Shown: positions 12,069 to 22,456 of the stretch, one piece after another | Layout of the letters: the number at the start of each line of letters is the position of its first letter | Position numbering within the stretch: position 1 is the stretch's first letter | From: Cryptomeria japonica | Taxonomy: Eukaryota; Streptophyta; Pinopsida; Cupressales; Cupressaceae | Direction of reading: 5' to 3' | NCBI RefSeq assembly: GCF_030272615.1 | Contig: NC_081409.1 | Location: 620,274,255 to 620,338,254, forward strand | Length of the DNA stretch: 64,000 bases | Notes under the pieces: generated by a model | Database searches by the model: none | Seen by the model: only the letters and a program-made list of their open reading frames with translations | Told to the model about the DNA's origin: nothing | Made by a program: the position numbers and the translations under genes

Positions 12069-12081
12069 TCAAAGGGGGAGA
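12069..12081 (+). other. Upstream polypurine-like motif, copia 1
   Basis: CAAAGGGGGAGAG resembles the terminal polypurine tract at 12236-12247; CAGGGGGAGCAC at about 12129 is a weaker copy. Copia 2 has the same kind of repeated motif before its 3' LTR. Confidence 0.55.
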
Positions 12082-12235
12082 GGTTGGATGTGAAAAATGT
12101 TAAGGGACATAAGAAGTAATATATAGCTCAGGGGGAGCACCCTTCTGAGACCAGCTTTGGGAGATCAAATTTTGGACAGGAACCGGTACAACACTTCAAT
12201 GATTGATTTTTCACATGAGTGTTGCCATCAATGCC

Positions 12236-12247
12236 AAAGGGGGAGAT
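12236..12247 (+). other. Polypurine tract, copia 1
   Basis: AAAGGGGGAGAT directly abuts the TGTTGG start of the 3' LTR, the expected site for plus-strand DNA priming. Confidence 0.9.
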
Positions 12248-13151
12248 TGTTGGCAATTAACACTCATCCGGGTTCTAGGTGTTGTCATTGATGGTAACAC
12301 ACTTCATGGAAGATCCGGTAATCATGGTAACTGATATTCATATCATCGACATTCAGGGAACCGACAAGCATGTAACCGACAAACTTGGAACTGGTATTCT
12401 AAGGCTGACGTAGGAGATTGATCCGGTAAATGTGGGAGCGACAACAATCATTTAGTTTTATGTTTATATTTTGTCTAGGCTGACATGTCTCTTATCTTTT
12501 GGAATATGATTGTAAGCCGACATAAGGCATTTATGTTTATACATGTAAATGGGTATAAAAGTTAGTACAATTAGGTCCTTTTGGATACAGAGATGCGATA
12601 GGTTATGTAATGCTATGCAAGCGAGATCTTGATTGATAGAATGTGAATGTAAAGATTTGTAGTCGATCTTGGTTATTTTTCTAGAGGATTGGAGAGCGAT
12701 CTTAGTTACCGGTAAGGGAGGTTACAATATAAAATGGTACAAACAGTGCATAAACTGAAACTCATCCATCATGTCAGATGCACATTCAAAGTTCAAATTT
12801 TGTTTGTAATTCAATATTTCATATTTGTAGTCAGCAAGGCTCCCTTTGTGATGAACAACGCGCTCTAGGTTGTTGGCCTTCCTACATGTGCAGGCCCCTC
12901 TTGTAATATTTATTCATTTGGCCAGTGGATAGATATTGTGGGTCACCAATCCCAGCATGGTTTTTCCTCTTTGAGGTTTTCCACGTATAAATCTATGTGT
13001 TATGGTGTTGATTCTTGTGGTTGCATTGCTATTACTTTCTTTTATGCATATCGGTTAACAAGTGGATTTGATAATAAGGCTAAAAATATTCTAACAGATA
13101 GAACACTGATTCACCCCCCCCCCCCCCTCTCAGTGTTCTTGGATCCCAACA
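12248..13151 (+). repeat. Copia 1, 3' LTR (904 bp)
   Basis: It begins TGTTGGCAATTAACACTCAT and ends GGATCCCAACA, and is a diverged direct copy of 6426-7339. A poly-C run (13117-13130) matches the one in the 5' LTR. A small deletion near 13030 breaks the hydrophobic reading frame that stays open in the 5' LTR. Confidence 0.92.
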
Positions 13152-13241
13152 TCCATTGCTTCAAATTGTTCAGTTTTATTATATGCTTTGAATGAAACTT
13201 GTTTTTTTTATTTGATTTTATGCAAATTCTTCTATGCTATT
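13152..13241 (+). repeat. Right inverted repeat, outer part
   Basis: After the target duplication (TCCAT, 13152-13156) this is the reverse complement of left bases about 6-84, for example GCAAATTCTTCTATGCTATT at the outer side. It continues the repeat that stops at 6425 and gives independent proof of the copia insertion point. Confidence 0.85.
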
Positions 13242-13559
13242 ATGTATGTCTACACACACACACACATATGTATGTGTGTGTGTATGGACAATAACCATAT
13301 AGGCACATTATAATGAAGCAAAGAAAGTTGAATCAAGTTCACACTATATATATGTATGTGTGTGTGTGCCTATATAAATATATATACAGAGACAAATCAT
13401 TGAAATAAAACCTTTAATGCCATTGAGATAATTGATGAAAACACAAATCAATATCTGCAGGTACCAATGAGGACAAATCCATCATTGCACATCTTTGAAC
13501 AAAATAAAATGGTGTTGTCTATATATATGTACATATGCATATATATAAATATATATGAG
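13242..13559. repeat. Palindromic CA/TG microsatellite and diverged subterminal block
   Basis: Bases 13250-13285 are CACACA...TATGTATG...TGTGTG, another dyad microsatellite. Bases 13370-13520 are an inverted diverged copy of about 1620-1790. A TATATAAATATATAT run precedes the array. Confidence 0.65.
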
Positions 13560-13975
13560 TCAATTTCACACTATAAAAATCAAAAGAAAGTGGAGTCAAG
13601 TTCACAATATAATGAGTCAAATTCACACTATAATGAAACAAATAATGTGGAGTCAAGCTGACACTATAATCCCTCAAGTTCACACTATAATGAAGCAAAG
13701 AAACTTGAATCAAGTTCACACTATAATGAGTCAAGTTCACACAATAATGAAGCAAATAATTTGGAGTCAAGCTCACACTATAATGAAGCAAATAATTTGG
13801 AGTCGAGTTCACACTATAAACCCTCAAGTTTACATTATAATGAAGTAAAGAAAGTTGAGTCAAGTTCGCACTATAATAAGTCAAGTACACACTATAATGA
13901 AGCAAATAATTTGGAGTCAAGTTCACACTATAGTGAAGCAAATAATTTGGAGTCAAGTTCACACTATAATGATTA
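13560..13975 (+). repeat. Tandem array, ~36-bp unit, about 11 copies
   Basis: The unit is close to AATAATTTGGAGTCAAGTTC followed by ACACTATAATGAAGC. Copies differ in length and by substitutions (GAGTCAAGCTC, CCCTCAAGTTC variants). It is the inverted, expanded form of 560-650. The repetitive Ser/Tyr/Asn frames read on both strands are artefacts of the array. Confidence 0.85.
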
Positions 13976-14094
13976 AAAAGCAAATCCATTTCTGCATGTA
14001 CCAATTAGTACAGATCCATCATTGAAAACCTTTGAACAAAAAAAAATGCTATTGTGTGTGTGTGTGTATGTGTATGGACAATAACCACATAGAC

Positions 14095-14372
14095 ACATTA
14101 AACCGTAAGAGAGCATTGAAATGAAACTGTAAACTGCATACAAAGAAATCATCAATATACAAAGCATAATGCAACTATGAAGGAGTACAAACCATCATTG
14201 GACATTCAATATGGCTGTTAATATTATTTACAGTGACTATATTGAAAGAAATATTGGTTTACTCAAAATAGTATAATTTAAATTAAAAGATTTATAGCAT
14301 TTAACATCGACTGTAGAAAGAATTTAGTTATTCTCTGTGTACCAATCTGAATGAGTGCCCTTGAATAAGGAA
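14095..14372 (+). repeat. Inverted copy of left block 275-540
   Basis: It matches the complement of 275-540 closely, for example GGCTGTTAATATTATTTACA and GCATAATGCAACTATGAAGG. Its outer limit is CCTTGAATAAGGAAT, the same junction at which the right inverted repeat begins at 6228. The blocks that are adjacent on the left are therefore separated on the right. Confidence 0.8.
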
Positions 14373-14379
14373 TTAAGTG

Positions 14380-14700
14380 ATTGTGTTGTTGATTACAACA
14401 AGTTTTGTGGCTATATCGTTATTGTCCATATACATATACACATTTATATAAACAATAACCATATAGCCACAAAACTCGAAACAACCATCATTATAGAACA
14501 TATTATGCTATTGTGTGTGTTTCTACATGTATACATATACACGAATATATATACATATACATGTATATTTATACACACATACATATACATGTACACATGT
14601 ATATATATACATAGACATATATATATGTATATGTGTGTATATATATGTATGTGTATACATAGATATGGACAATAACCATATAGGTACAAAACTTGAAACT
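14380..14700. repeat. TA/CA-rich low-complexity tract with dyad symmetry
   Basis: Mixed TACATATACA, TATACATGTA and TGTGTATATA runs at about 14515-14660 sit between two copies of ACAATAACCATATAG (about 14451 and 14670). Tyr/Ile/His-rich frames on both strands are repeat artefacts. Confidence 0.75.
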
Positions 14701-14839
14701 GTATATAACAAGGAGACAAGCTAAAAGCATGAGATTCATGAGTGAAATATGTAACTGTGATGTGATTGAAAACTAGATATTTTTTATATTCTACTAGATA
14801 TTGAACAATTCCATCATTGAAGATCTTTCAACAAAATAA

Positions 14840-15106
<267 letters not shown>

Positions 15107-15189
15107 TTGTAATAGAGCATTACAAAAAAATCAAGATTTCAACATTGTTATACTGTAAGGATTACAAAAAAATTATCAATAGACAAATC

Positions 15190-16330
15190 ATCGAATAATT
15201 ATAAACAATAATCAATTTTTTTTGCACTTGTAATTATTTTGGCATTATAAACAGAGAGAACCATTTAACAACCCACCCATAAAATAAAATGATAAATAAA
15301 GAAGGGCTTTCGAATAATTATGAACAATAATCAATTTTTTTTGCATTCTCTGTAATTATTTTGACATTATAAACAAAGAGACACCATTTAACAGCCCACC
15401 CATAAAAAAAATGATAAATAATGAAGGGGTTTCGAATAATTATGAACAATAGTCAATTTTTTTTTGCACTCTCTATAATTATTTTGGCATTATAAACAAA
15501 GAGACACTATTGAACAGCCCACCCATAAAATAAAATGATAAATAAAGAAGGGCTTTCGAATAATTATGAACAATAATCATTTTTTTTGCATTCTTTGTAA
15601 TTATTTTGACATTATAAACAGAGAGACGCCATTTAACAACCCACCCATAAAAAAAATGATAAATAATGAAGGGGTTTCAAATAATTATCAACAATAATCA
15701 ATTTTTTTTGTAGTCTGTAATTATTTTGGCATTATAAACAGAGAGACACCATTGAACAACACACCCATAAAATAAAATGATAAATAATGAAGGGGTATTG
15801 AATAATTATGAACAATAATCGATTTTTTTGCACTCTCTGTAATTATTTTGGCATTATAAACAAAGAGACACCATCGAACAATGCACCCATAAAATAAAAT
15901 GATAAATAATGAAGGGGTATCAAATAATTATGAACAATAATCAATTTTTTTGGCACTCTCTATAATTATTTTGGCATTATAAACAAAGAGACATCATTGT
16001 ACAACACACCCATAAAATAAAATGATAAATAATGAAGGGGTATCGAATACTTATGAACAATAATTAATTTTTTTTGCACTCTCTGTAATTATATTGGCAT
16101 TATAAACAAAGAGACACAATTTAACAGCGCACCCATAATATGAAATCATAAATAATGAAAGGGTTTCGAATAAATATGAACAATAATAAAAAAATAATTA
16201 TATTCTTCGTAGCTATTTTGGTATTATACAAAGAGAGACACCATTTAATAGCTCACCCATCAAGGGAAATGAAAAATAATGAAGGGCTGCTGAAGAAAAT
16301 GAAGAGACAATCATTTTTTTGCCATTCTCT
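15190..16330 (+). repeat. Tandem array, ~121-bp unit, about 9-10 copies
   Basis: Each unit contains AATAATTATGAACAATAATC, then a poly-T tract, GTAATTATTTTGGCATTATA, AGAGACACCATT and CCCACCCATAAAATAAAATG. Unit starts fall near 15192, 15311, 15433, 15557, 15678, 15800, 15921, 16044 and 16167, a period of 119-124 bp. It is the inverted, amplified form of about 660-910. Outer copies (16167 on) are more diverged. Confidence 0.88.
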
Positions 16331-16457
16331 GTGAGGATTTCAACATTATTGAATTGTAACAGACCATGGAAATGAAACCCTAACTCGCATACAAAGAAAT
16401 AATCAATAGGCAAAGCATAATGCAGCTACAAAGGAGCTAAACCATCATTGGGCATCC
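16331..16457 (+). repeat. Outermost recognised inverted block
   Basis: It matches the complement of about 438-560 (GCATAATGCAGCTACAAAGG, ACCATCATTGGGCATCC). Similarity to the left end stops at 16457, where the sequence becomes GC-richer and unrelated. That makes it a candidate outer edge of the repeat family. Confidence 0.65.
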
Positions 16458-16516
16458 AAAAAGCATGAAGGAAGTGTAGTGACGGTAACCTCGAGCCGAA
16501 GCGAGGCATTGCAGAG

Positions 16517-16615
16517 ATGGAATTGAAGCATTTGCAGAGCGAAAACGACAGTGAGGAACCATGGCGGGAGCGAATGAACAAACTCGACAAAAATGCATTT
16601 TCCCTAAGTTTTTAG
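16517..16615 (+). CDS. Small ORF in a GC-richer patch, possible gene fragment
   Basis: A 32-residue frame (MELKHLQSENDSEEPW... to a TAG at 16613-16615) extends upstream without a stop to about 16471. The patch 16480-16600 is clearly richer in G and C than its surroundings and starts right where the inverted repeat family ends. The composition looks like plant coding sequence, perhaps a captured or flanking exon, but no family is recognised and the ORF is too short to be sure. Confidence 0.25.
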   Translation: MELKHLQSENDSEEPWRERMNKLDKNAFSLSF

Positions 16616-18299
16616 GGCAACATAGGTAGAGGTAATTTGTGCCACATGGGGTTGTTTTCAGTACACGGGAAGGCGGACATGACCACTTTTTGACCTTTCA
16701 ACGCATAACGACTCGTAGAAATTGGATCATTACTACCCAGAAGCTAGATCAATAGCTATAAGCAGTTAAGTTGCATACGATGACAACCAATTTTTTTTTT
16801 GAAAAACAATATACCCTTTAAGATTTGTAGGTGCGTGAAGTTAGATATGATGGCTATTGGTGCTCTTCCCCTATAGAACTGGAAACATACTAGTTTGGAT
16901 TAACAAAGACGAGACAATATCTAAGGAACTAAAAACAAGAAAATGTACGTAAATTATGAGTTCAAAACAATAATGTATGTAAATTATGAGTTTAAAACAA
17001 TAATGTATGTAAATTACGAGTTCAAAACAATAATTAGTGAAATAAAGGGCTAAGCATTAATGACTTCATATTCGAAAGGACTAAAAATATTTAGAGATGT
17101 ATGTAATGAGCTAATCACTTCATCCTTTGTCACATGTTAGGATTTATAACACACATGAAGATACAAAAGAAAAATCTTTATTTTAATTTTATGTATAAGA
17201 GAGAGGGAGGGAGAGGGAGAGGGAGAGGGAGAAGTATAAAATAACTATAAAAAATGGAATGCTTTCACTTAACAAAATTTTGTGAAACTGATTGGGTAAG
17301 TTACAGATGATTATGTTAAGCTCCTCATGAAATTTAAGACCTGCAAGAGCTATTTTAATCTAGACTTAAATGCGACAAGTAAAGGATGTTTTACTAGAGT
17401 CAATGTGTTGGGCATAAGATTTTTTACTTTGGGTATTGTTGGTTAACAGATTTCTCCCTTTCTTCAAATTGTAATGTTTACTTTCTTTGAATGATAATAT
17501 GACTCTTGTATACCCCTTTATGAAAGAAACAAATAAACCAATAGTTGGATGAATCAATTAAAAATCCATCCTCTGCATTAGAGGGCAGCTCCTCGTATGA
17601 TTTGCAATGAATTTTATGCAAATTTTTTTTGAAACGAATACACTTTTAACCAGAAAGAATGGAAAGGCTTTAGCATTTAGCCATCAACACAAAGGAATTC
17701 TTTTAATATAAAATAAAAAGAATATTTTGAAGATCAAATAAGAGCTCATAGACTCCAATTTTCACACATGTTCATCACATAAATTCAGAGCAAAAGTAAA
17801 TACACAACAGTATGAATTCTGATCGATTCTCTCTCATACCTCATAGGACAAGGGGGATCAGCACAACTCAATCCACAATGAACTTACTTGCAAATAATGG
17901 TAATGATGATTTCAGAAAACATAGGAATAACTGATAACAAAATGATATCATACACATTAGCTGATTTCTTAATAAAAATAGCCAATCCTTAAACACAGAG
18001 ATTCAAAGACTGCACACCATAACATTTCATTACTAAACCAATCATTCCAGATTTCAGAAAATTCACAGAAAAATAGATACTGCTTGTTCTTGGAAAAATC
18101 ATAGTTTTTTCGGACCTTAACATAAACTAACTTCATAGCTTAAATAGCCTCCAGGCTCATAGTTTTTACATAATCATTAAAAATTTACTTTAACGGGAGG
18201 TTAAAGAAACTGTTTGCTAAAAACAAGAGAAACTAAAATAAACAGCCATAGAAAGGCTGACAGCTCATCCCCTAATTAATCACGACTCCACCATGGCAA
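16616..18299. other. Non-coding stretch with short tandem repeats
   Basis: No gene is seen. Bases about 16940-17035 are three copies of a ~30-bp unit (AATGTATGTAAATTATGAGT then TCAAAACAAT). Bases 17196-17232 are a GAGAGGGAGAGGG microsatellite. Short open frames elsewhere are unsupported. Confidence 0.6.
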
Positions 18300-19860
18300 A
18301 GGGAGCCACTGGTCTATCCTACTTTGCCGCAGAAATGCGCACACCACGTCATTCTAAATGTGCCACCGAGAAGTTTAGAATAACCTGAAAGTAGGGGAGT
18401 CCAATGTGTTGGATTCATTGCTTCCACACCTCTTTGTCCATATTCACTTGTGTCACCCTTTCCTTATGCGCTTCCAGATGATCAAAACATACCACGAGCA
18501 TTGACTCAATCCTGGATACCTTAGAGAAGTCGTCTGTAGTCAAGGAATTTGTCTTTCGAATGAGTTGTATCCTTTATTGGAAGATTTTTGTCATCTTTAT
18601 GGCAACTTCGATTGTCTAGGCATCATCTTTCATAAGCTGGATGTCAATGCATTTGAGATCCTTTTGCATGATATCAATTAAATCAGTTAATCCTTTCAGC
18701 AGTCTAGTGGATTCTTCGTGGCCCTGTTTTATAATTGAATTACGCCACTCCATGTTTTTCCTTAACACATATAACACATTATCATCCAGGCTTTCCATGG
18801 GTTTTCAGCCAAGAACTTCATCACTTCATATTTTTGTATATCATTCATTTGTGTAAGAACTGCTACCCATTTGGTCCTTTCTTTCTCCCAGGCAACGACC
18901 TCTAGTTCCAGTTCTTTGCTCACAGTCACAACATCCTCCTATACTTTCACCAAGCTGACAGTATAGTCTGAACCTTGCTGAATTATAAGATCCAACCAGC
19001 TATTGAACATCTCTGCAACCATTCTGTTTATTTGGACTTGATCCAACATCTTTTGATTTGCTGGAGATTTGGGATCAAATGATACTGCCACCTGGGACAA
19101 GGGTTGAGGATTTGGATGATGAATGGCATTGATGTACTCAACCATTTGAGTGATGATTTGCTTCGGCTCCCTTTATATGTCTCGTCCTTCCATGTTCTAG
19201 AAATCATTCTCTTCGTGGAAGACTCCAAATGTTTAACATCAACGGCTCGCGAAGCAACCCGCAAATCAATCATTTCAACTGTGAAGTCATCCTTAGTAGC
19301 CTTGTCTGCGTCTCTATCTGGAATAGGCTTAGCTATTTTGACCATCCAATGACTTGTTGCTTCATCCACCTCAAGCATTGTTTGCATCTTGAGTCTTTTC
19401 GGCTTGGATACCTTTCCAAGATGCTGACCATGTCTTTTATAGGAATAGTAATCAGAAACACACTTCGTTTCTTCCCAACAACAGGTTCCAACCATCGCGG
19501 TGTGTTTGTAGGTTCTTTAGGTGGAGGGGTTGTTTGAGTATCTAGTAAATTGAAAATAACCAAAGTGTTTATGGGATCCAATTGACTATCTGTTTCTTTA
19601 CTTATGTCCATTTCCTGCATCGCAAGTTCACCTAAATTCTATTGTTTCATTATTACTTCTACCTCTTCGCTAGGATCCAGGTCCACAACATTCTGGTTCA
19701 ATGTTGGCTTTTTACTCTTTTTCTTGCTCCTTGATCAAGTTACTTGGGCTGTTGTAGAACCTAATAGTGACCTTCCTGATCTCCTGGGTTAGAGTTTTTC
19801 AACACTTGGCTTTGAACCACCTGTTACCACCATGAATCTGGAAACCTTATCAGGAAAGTA
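18300..19860 (-). pseudogene. Decayed ORF of unknown family
   Basis: Not recognised. Reading on the minus strand from about 19860, the fragments in order are: a polar part with KSKPTLNQNVVDLDPSEEVE; a middle part (19333-19620) with PPPKEPTNTPRWLEPVVGKK; an adjacent frame (19028-19495) with ATSHWMVKIAKPIPD and FTVEMIDLRVASRAVDVKHL; a segment (18939-19145) with AIHHPNPQPLSQVA; and a C-terminal probable coiled coil (18616-18798) with HEESTRLLKGLTDLIDIMQK. At least one frameshift (near 19145-19330) and several stops are needed. It resembles copia 1 ORF2 in layout (unknown globular part, then coiled coil) but not in sequence. A transposon-borne ORF is the likeliest origin; no LTRs were found around it. 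Confidence 0.5.
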
Positions 19861-20164
19861 GAGCCGAATTTACCTCTGGTGCCTCTACTTTGCTTAATTA
19901 CAGCAGTTGCAACCCTTACAAATTATGGAAATGAATTCATATATTCCCTTTAAACATATGAGAAAGTAACAAGAAAACCACACATGCTTCATAATGATTC
20001 ACTTAAGCGTGTGAAGTAACAGTGAAATGACCAAAAATCTGACACCTTCTTAATTGCCCATCACTTTCGCACAAATAGTTAATGTTCTCATGATAACTTT
20101 CCAAATTTGGAATTTTAAACTGTTAGATGCTGGGAATATTCCTTCTTGCTACGCCGCTTTCAGT

Positions 20165-20610
20165 GTTAACAAAGTCCTAGAATCAGCTTGAAGTGAACCT
20201 TATGAACCTTGAACCATCTTAATAAAGAGTTCAATGGTTCAAGTTCATCCAAGAAGAACAATAATGAACTAGCGGCTCCAAACAATACTGGGAACGAGCA
20301 ATAAACATGACTAACAAGCAAGAACTTTGAACCTTTGAACCGAAAAGACAATTGGTTCAAGGTTCAAGGTCAAAGTTGAGTTGAAACATATTGACACCCG
20401 CTGGTTAAACAACATTACATAACCGCAACTCGCAAAATAAAGACGTTTTGAACCTTGAACCAAAAAGGTTCATGGGTTCAAAGTTCAAAACGCATAATAA
20501 TAACACACTTGCTTTAGTGGAGATAAAGGCCGCTAGAGACAATTTCTTAAAACATGCCTTGAACCTTGAACCTATTGGATTGTTTTTAAAAGTTCAACAA
20601 CTTTGGTTCA
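20165..20610. repeat. GGTTCAA/TTGAACC motif cluster with foldback
   Basis: The heptamer GGTTCAA or its complement occurs many times, often doubled. TTGAACCTTGAACC at about 20452 is followed by AAAAAGG and GGTTCAAAGTTCAAAAC, which form a hairpin. Bases 20450-20520 match the reverse complement of about 30160-30235. No coding function is evident. GGTTCAA resembles a Pol III B box core, but no tRNA-like A box or fold was seen. Confidence 0.55.
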
Positions 20611-20963
20611 AAATGAAAAGATATAGAAGACCCGAAAGAAATAAAGACAGCAAAAGGCAACCCGCAAGCATGAACATTCTAAATGAAATTTTTTGGGGGG
20701 CTAACAGGTATGCAATTAACTTCTAATCAAAACTAGCCAAAAAATTAATGAGATGTTCATCACTAGATTCTAAGAAATTTTTATGACTAACACCTCTATT
20801 ATAAATGCTCATATTCTTTTGTATTTGACATACATAGAGGAGGGAATTTGCTACCTCTCAGATGATGAATCTTAGAGAATGAACTATCTGCCACTACCTC
20901 ACACCAGTGCTAAAGGTGAGCTAGGAGATAAAAACATAACAATAAAATAACCACTAAACTAAG

Positions 20964-22121
20964 TGTAGCATCCTTAAATTGCACCCTTTGCAATTTCGAC
21001 CACATTTTGGTCTTCACCTTAGTGTTTGTGCCCATCGACCCAATTGAAGACCTGATTATGCTATTGCACATCACAAATGGCATCTAAACTCAAATTGCAC
21101 CTCACATAGCACCTTGTGCTTGCCCTAAAAAAGGGCAAGATCATAGCACCACACCATGGTCCTCCCTAAATTGGGCCCAATTTGACCCCTTGGTCCTATT
21201 TCAAAATTGAGCGAGAATTACCTCTATGTGTCGGCTCATGCCAGAAAATTAGGTAATTTTACCAATGAGAAAGTATATAAAGAGGTATTCCCCTCTCATT
21301 TGAATAATCCACAAGAATCCACAAGCATTGCAAACACACAAGAGATCAAACATTCAAGTATTCAAGAGCAATTTAGCAGCAATCAGTCTTCTTTCAACTT
21401 AGGATCTGCAGTAAAGTCAAGTTTCAAGCATTGAAAGAGACATTATTCATCCTATTTCGTTGAAGACTTCTTAAACCCTAATTCTATGTGGAAGCAAGCA
21501 AAACTTCACAAGGAGGTATCATAATTCAATTTTCAGTCATAATTCAACATCTCCCTCAAAAGGAGATCCTTTCATTTCAGTATTCCAATTACATGTATTT
21601 CAATTTCATGGTTAATTCCAAAACTAGAGGTCAAACCCCTATTCCCATCACATTTCCCTTCATTTCTGTGTCCAAGAAATAGGTACAGAGCTATACTCCT
21701 CAAATTAGGCTTCATTCACAACGATGAATCATCTCCCTTTGGTGTGTGAAAAGTTTAGAGGGTCATTGTGATGCACCCCAGTCCCAATAATTTTTGAGCA
21801 GTTTCGAGGAGTAGGTCCAATTTGACTTACATTGCTTGATTCAAGGTACACACGAAAACCCTGTGACTGTAGCACTATTTTCATGCTTTTACCTTCATTT
21901 TTCAACATTTTACATAATTTCAACACTTCAACTCACAAAAGAGGAAACCCCCATCAATCCAAATTCACTTAGCATTTAGTCTTGATCTGATTCATGACTA
22001 GATCTAGTGAATTCCTCATCCTCTTTTGAATGTAAAGACCCAAATTGAAAAAAAAATTTCTAGCAGTTTTCATTCCTTGGGTGGAAACCCTAGACCATCC
22101 ATTTCAATTTTCCCCTTTACA
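20964..22121 (+). repeat. Gypsy 1, 5' LTR (1158 bp)
   Basis: It starts TGTAGCATCC and ends CCCCTTTACA, followed within a few bases by a primer-site-like TGGTGACC. It contains a good TATA box at 21274. No second copy is in the window, so the limits rest on the TG/CA ends, the primer site and the promoter. Confidence 0.65.
21274..21282 (+). promoter_or_regulatory. TATA box of the gypsy 1 LTR
   Basis: TATATAAAG lies 310 bp into the LTR, the usual place for the U3/R boundary promoter. Confidence 0.6.
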
Positions 22122-22124
22122 TTT

Positions 22125-22142
22125 TGGTGACCTGACGTGTCC
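22125..22142 (+). other. Primer binding site, gypsy 1
   Basis: TGGTGACCTGACGTGTCC lies three bases after the LTR end. The TGGTGAC/TGGCGAC start is typical of plant Ty3/gypsy primer sites; the matching tRNA was not determined. Confidence 0.55.
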
Positions 22143-22276
22143 TATGTTGGCTTTTGATTTTTGTTTTAAGATCTAAGTGTATATATAATTTACAATTCAA
22201 ATTCTCATTTACAAGTTTGATTTCCATGCAAATTTTGAAAATTTAGAGGTTAAGCTCACTAAAACCCCAGTTTTTA

Positions 22277-22293
22277 ATTTCAAAATTGAACTT
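22277..22293. repeat. Target-site duplication of the L1 LINE, left copy
   Basis: ATTTCAAAATTGAACTT occurs here and, identical, at 29004-29020. A 17-bp duplication fits target-primed reverse transcription. Confidence 0.9.
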
Positions 22294-22301
22294 TTTTTTT
22301 T
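22294..22301 (-). other. Poly-A tail remnant of the LINE
   Basis: A short T run on the plus strand directly follows the target duplication. It may have shortened since insertion. Confidence 0.75.
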
Positions 22302-22456
22302 AAAGGTAAGTACTATCAGCTATGGGGATAGCGCCCTATATTAATAAAAGAAGATAAATACATAGTTATGTTATCACATATCCAAAAATCTCTTCATCTA
22401 AGGAGAGAGCATAGCTACAATAAGAACCTGACTACAAAAACCTTGGCAGATACACC

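Larger units (their letters stand above)
6426..13151 (+). mobile_element. Ty1/copia-type LTR retrotransposon with gag and ORF2 but no pol
   Basis: A complete 6.7-kb element has two LTRs (6426-7339 and 12248-13151) with TGTTGG...AACA ends, a primer site next to the 5' LTR, a polypurine tract next to the 3' LTR and a 5-bp target duplication. It sits in the right inverted repeat of the pogo-like element. Internally it has one gag frame with zinc knuckles (7408-8553) and a long decayed ORF of unknown function (about 8930-11880). No protease, integrase, RT or RNase H motif is visible, so it probably moved using enzymes from a related element. The copia assignment comes from the relationship to 43126-48263, which keeps copia-type pol remnants. 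Confidence 0.9.

Noticed and set aside
13519-14004. A 161-codon minus-strand frame with repeated HYSVNLTPNYLL-like units.
   Set aside because: It is the ~36-bp tandem array, whose unit length is a multiple of three, so any stop-free phase stays open. It has no independent support.
20165-20610. Possible tRNA or tRNA-derived SINE because of GGTTCAA.
   Set aside because: No A box at the right distance, no cloverleaf and no acceptor stem can be seen. The motif repeats too densely for a single B box.
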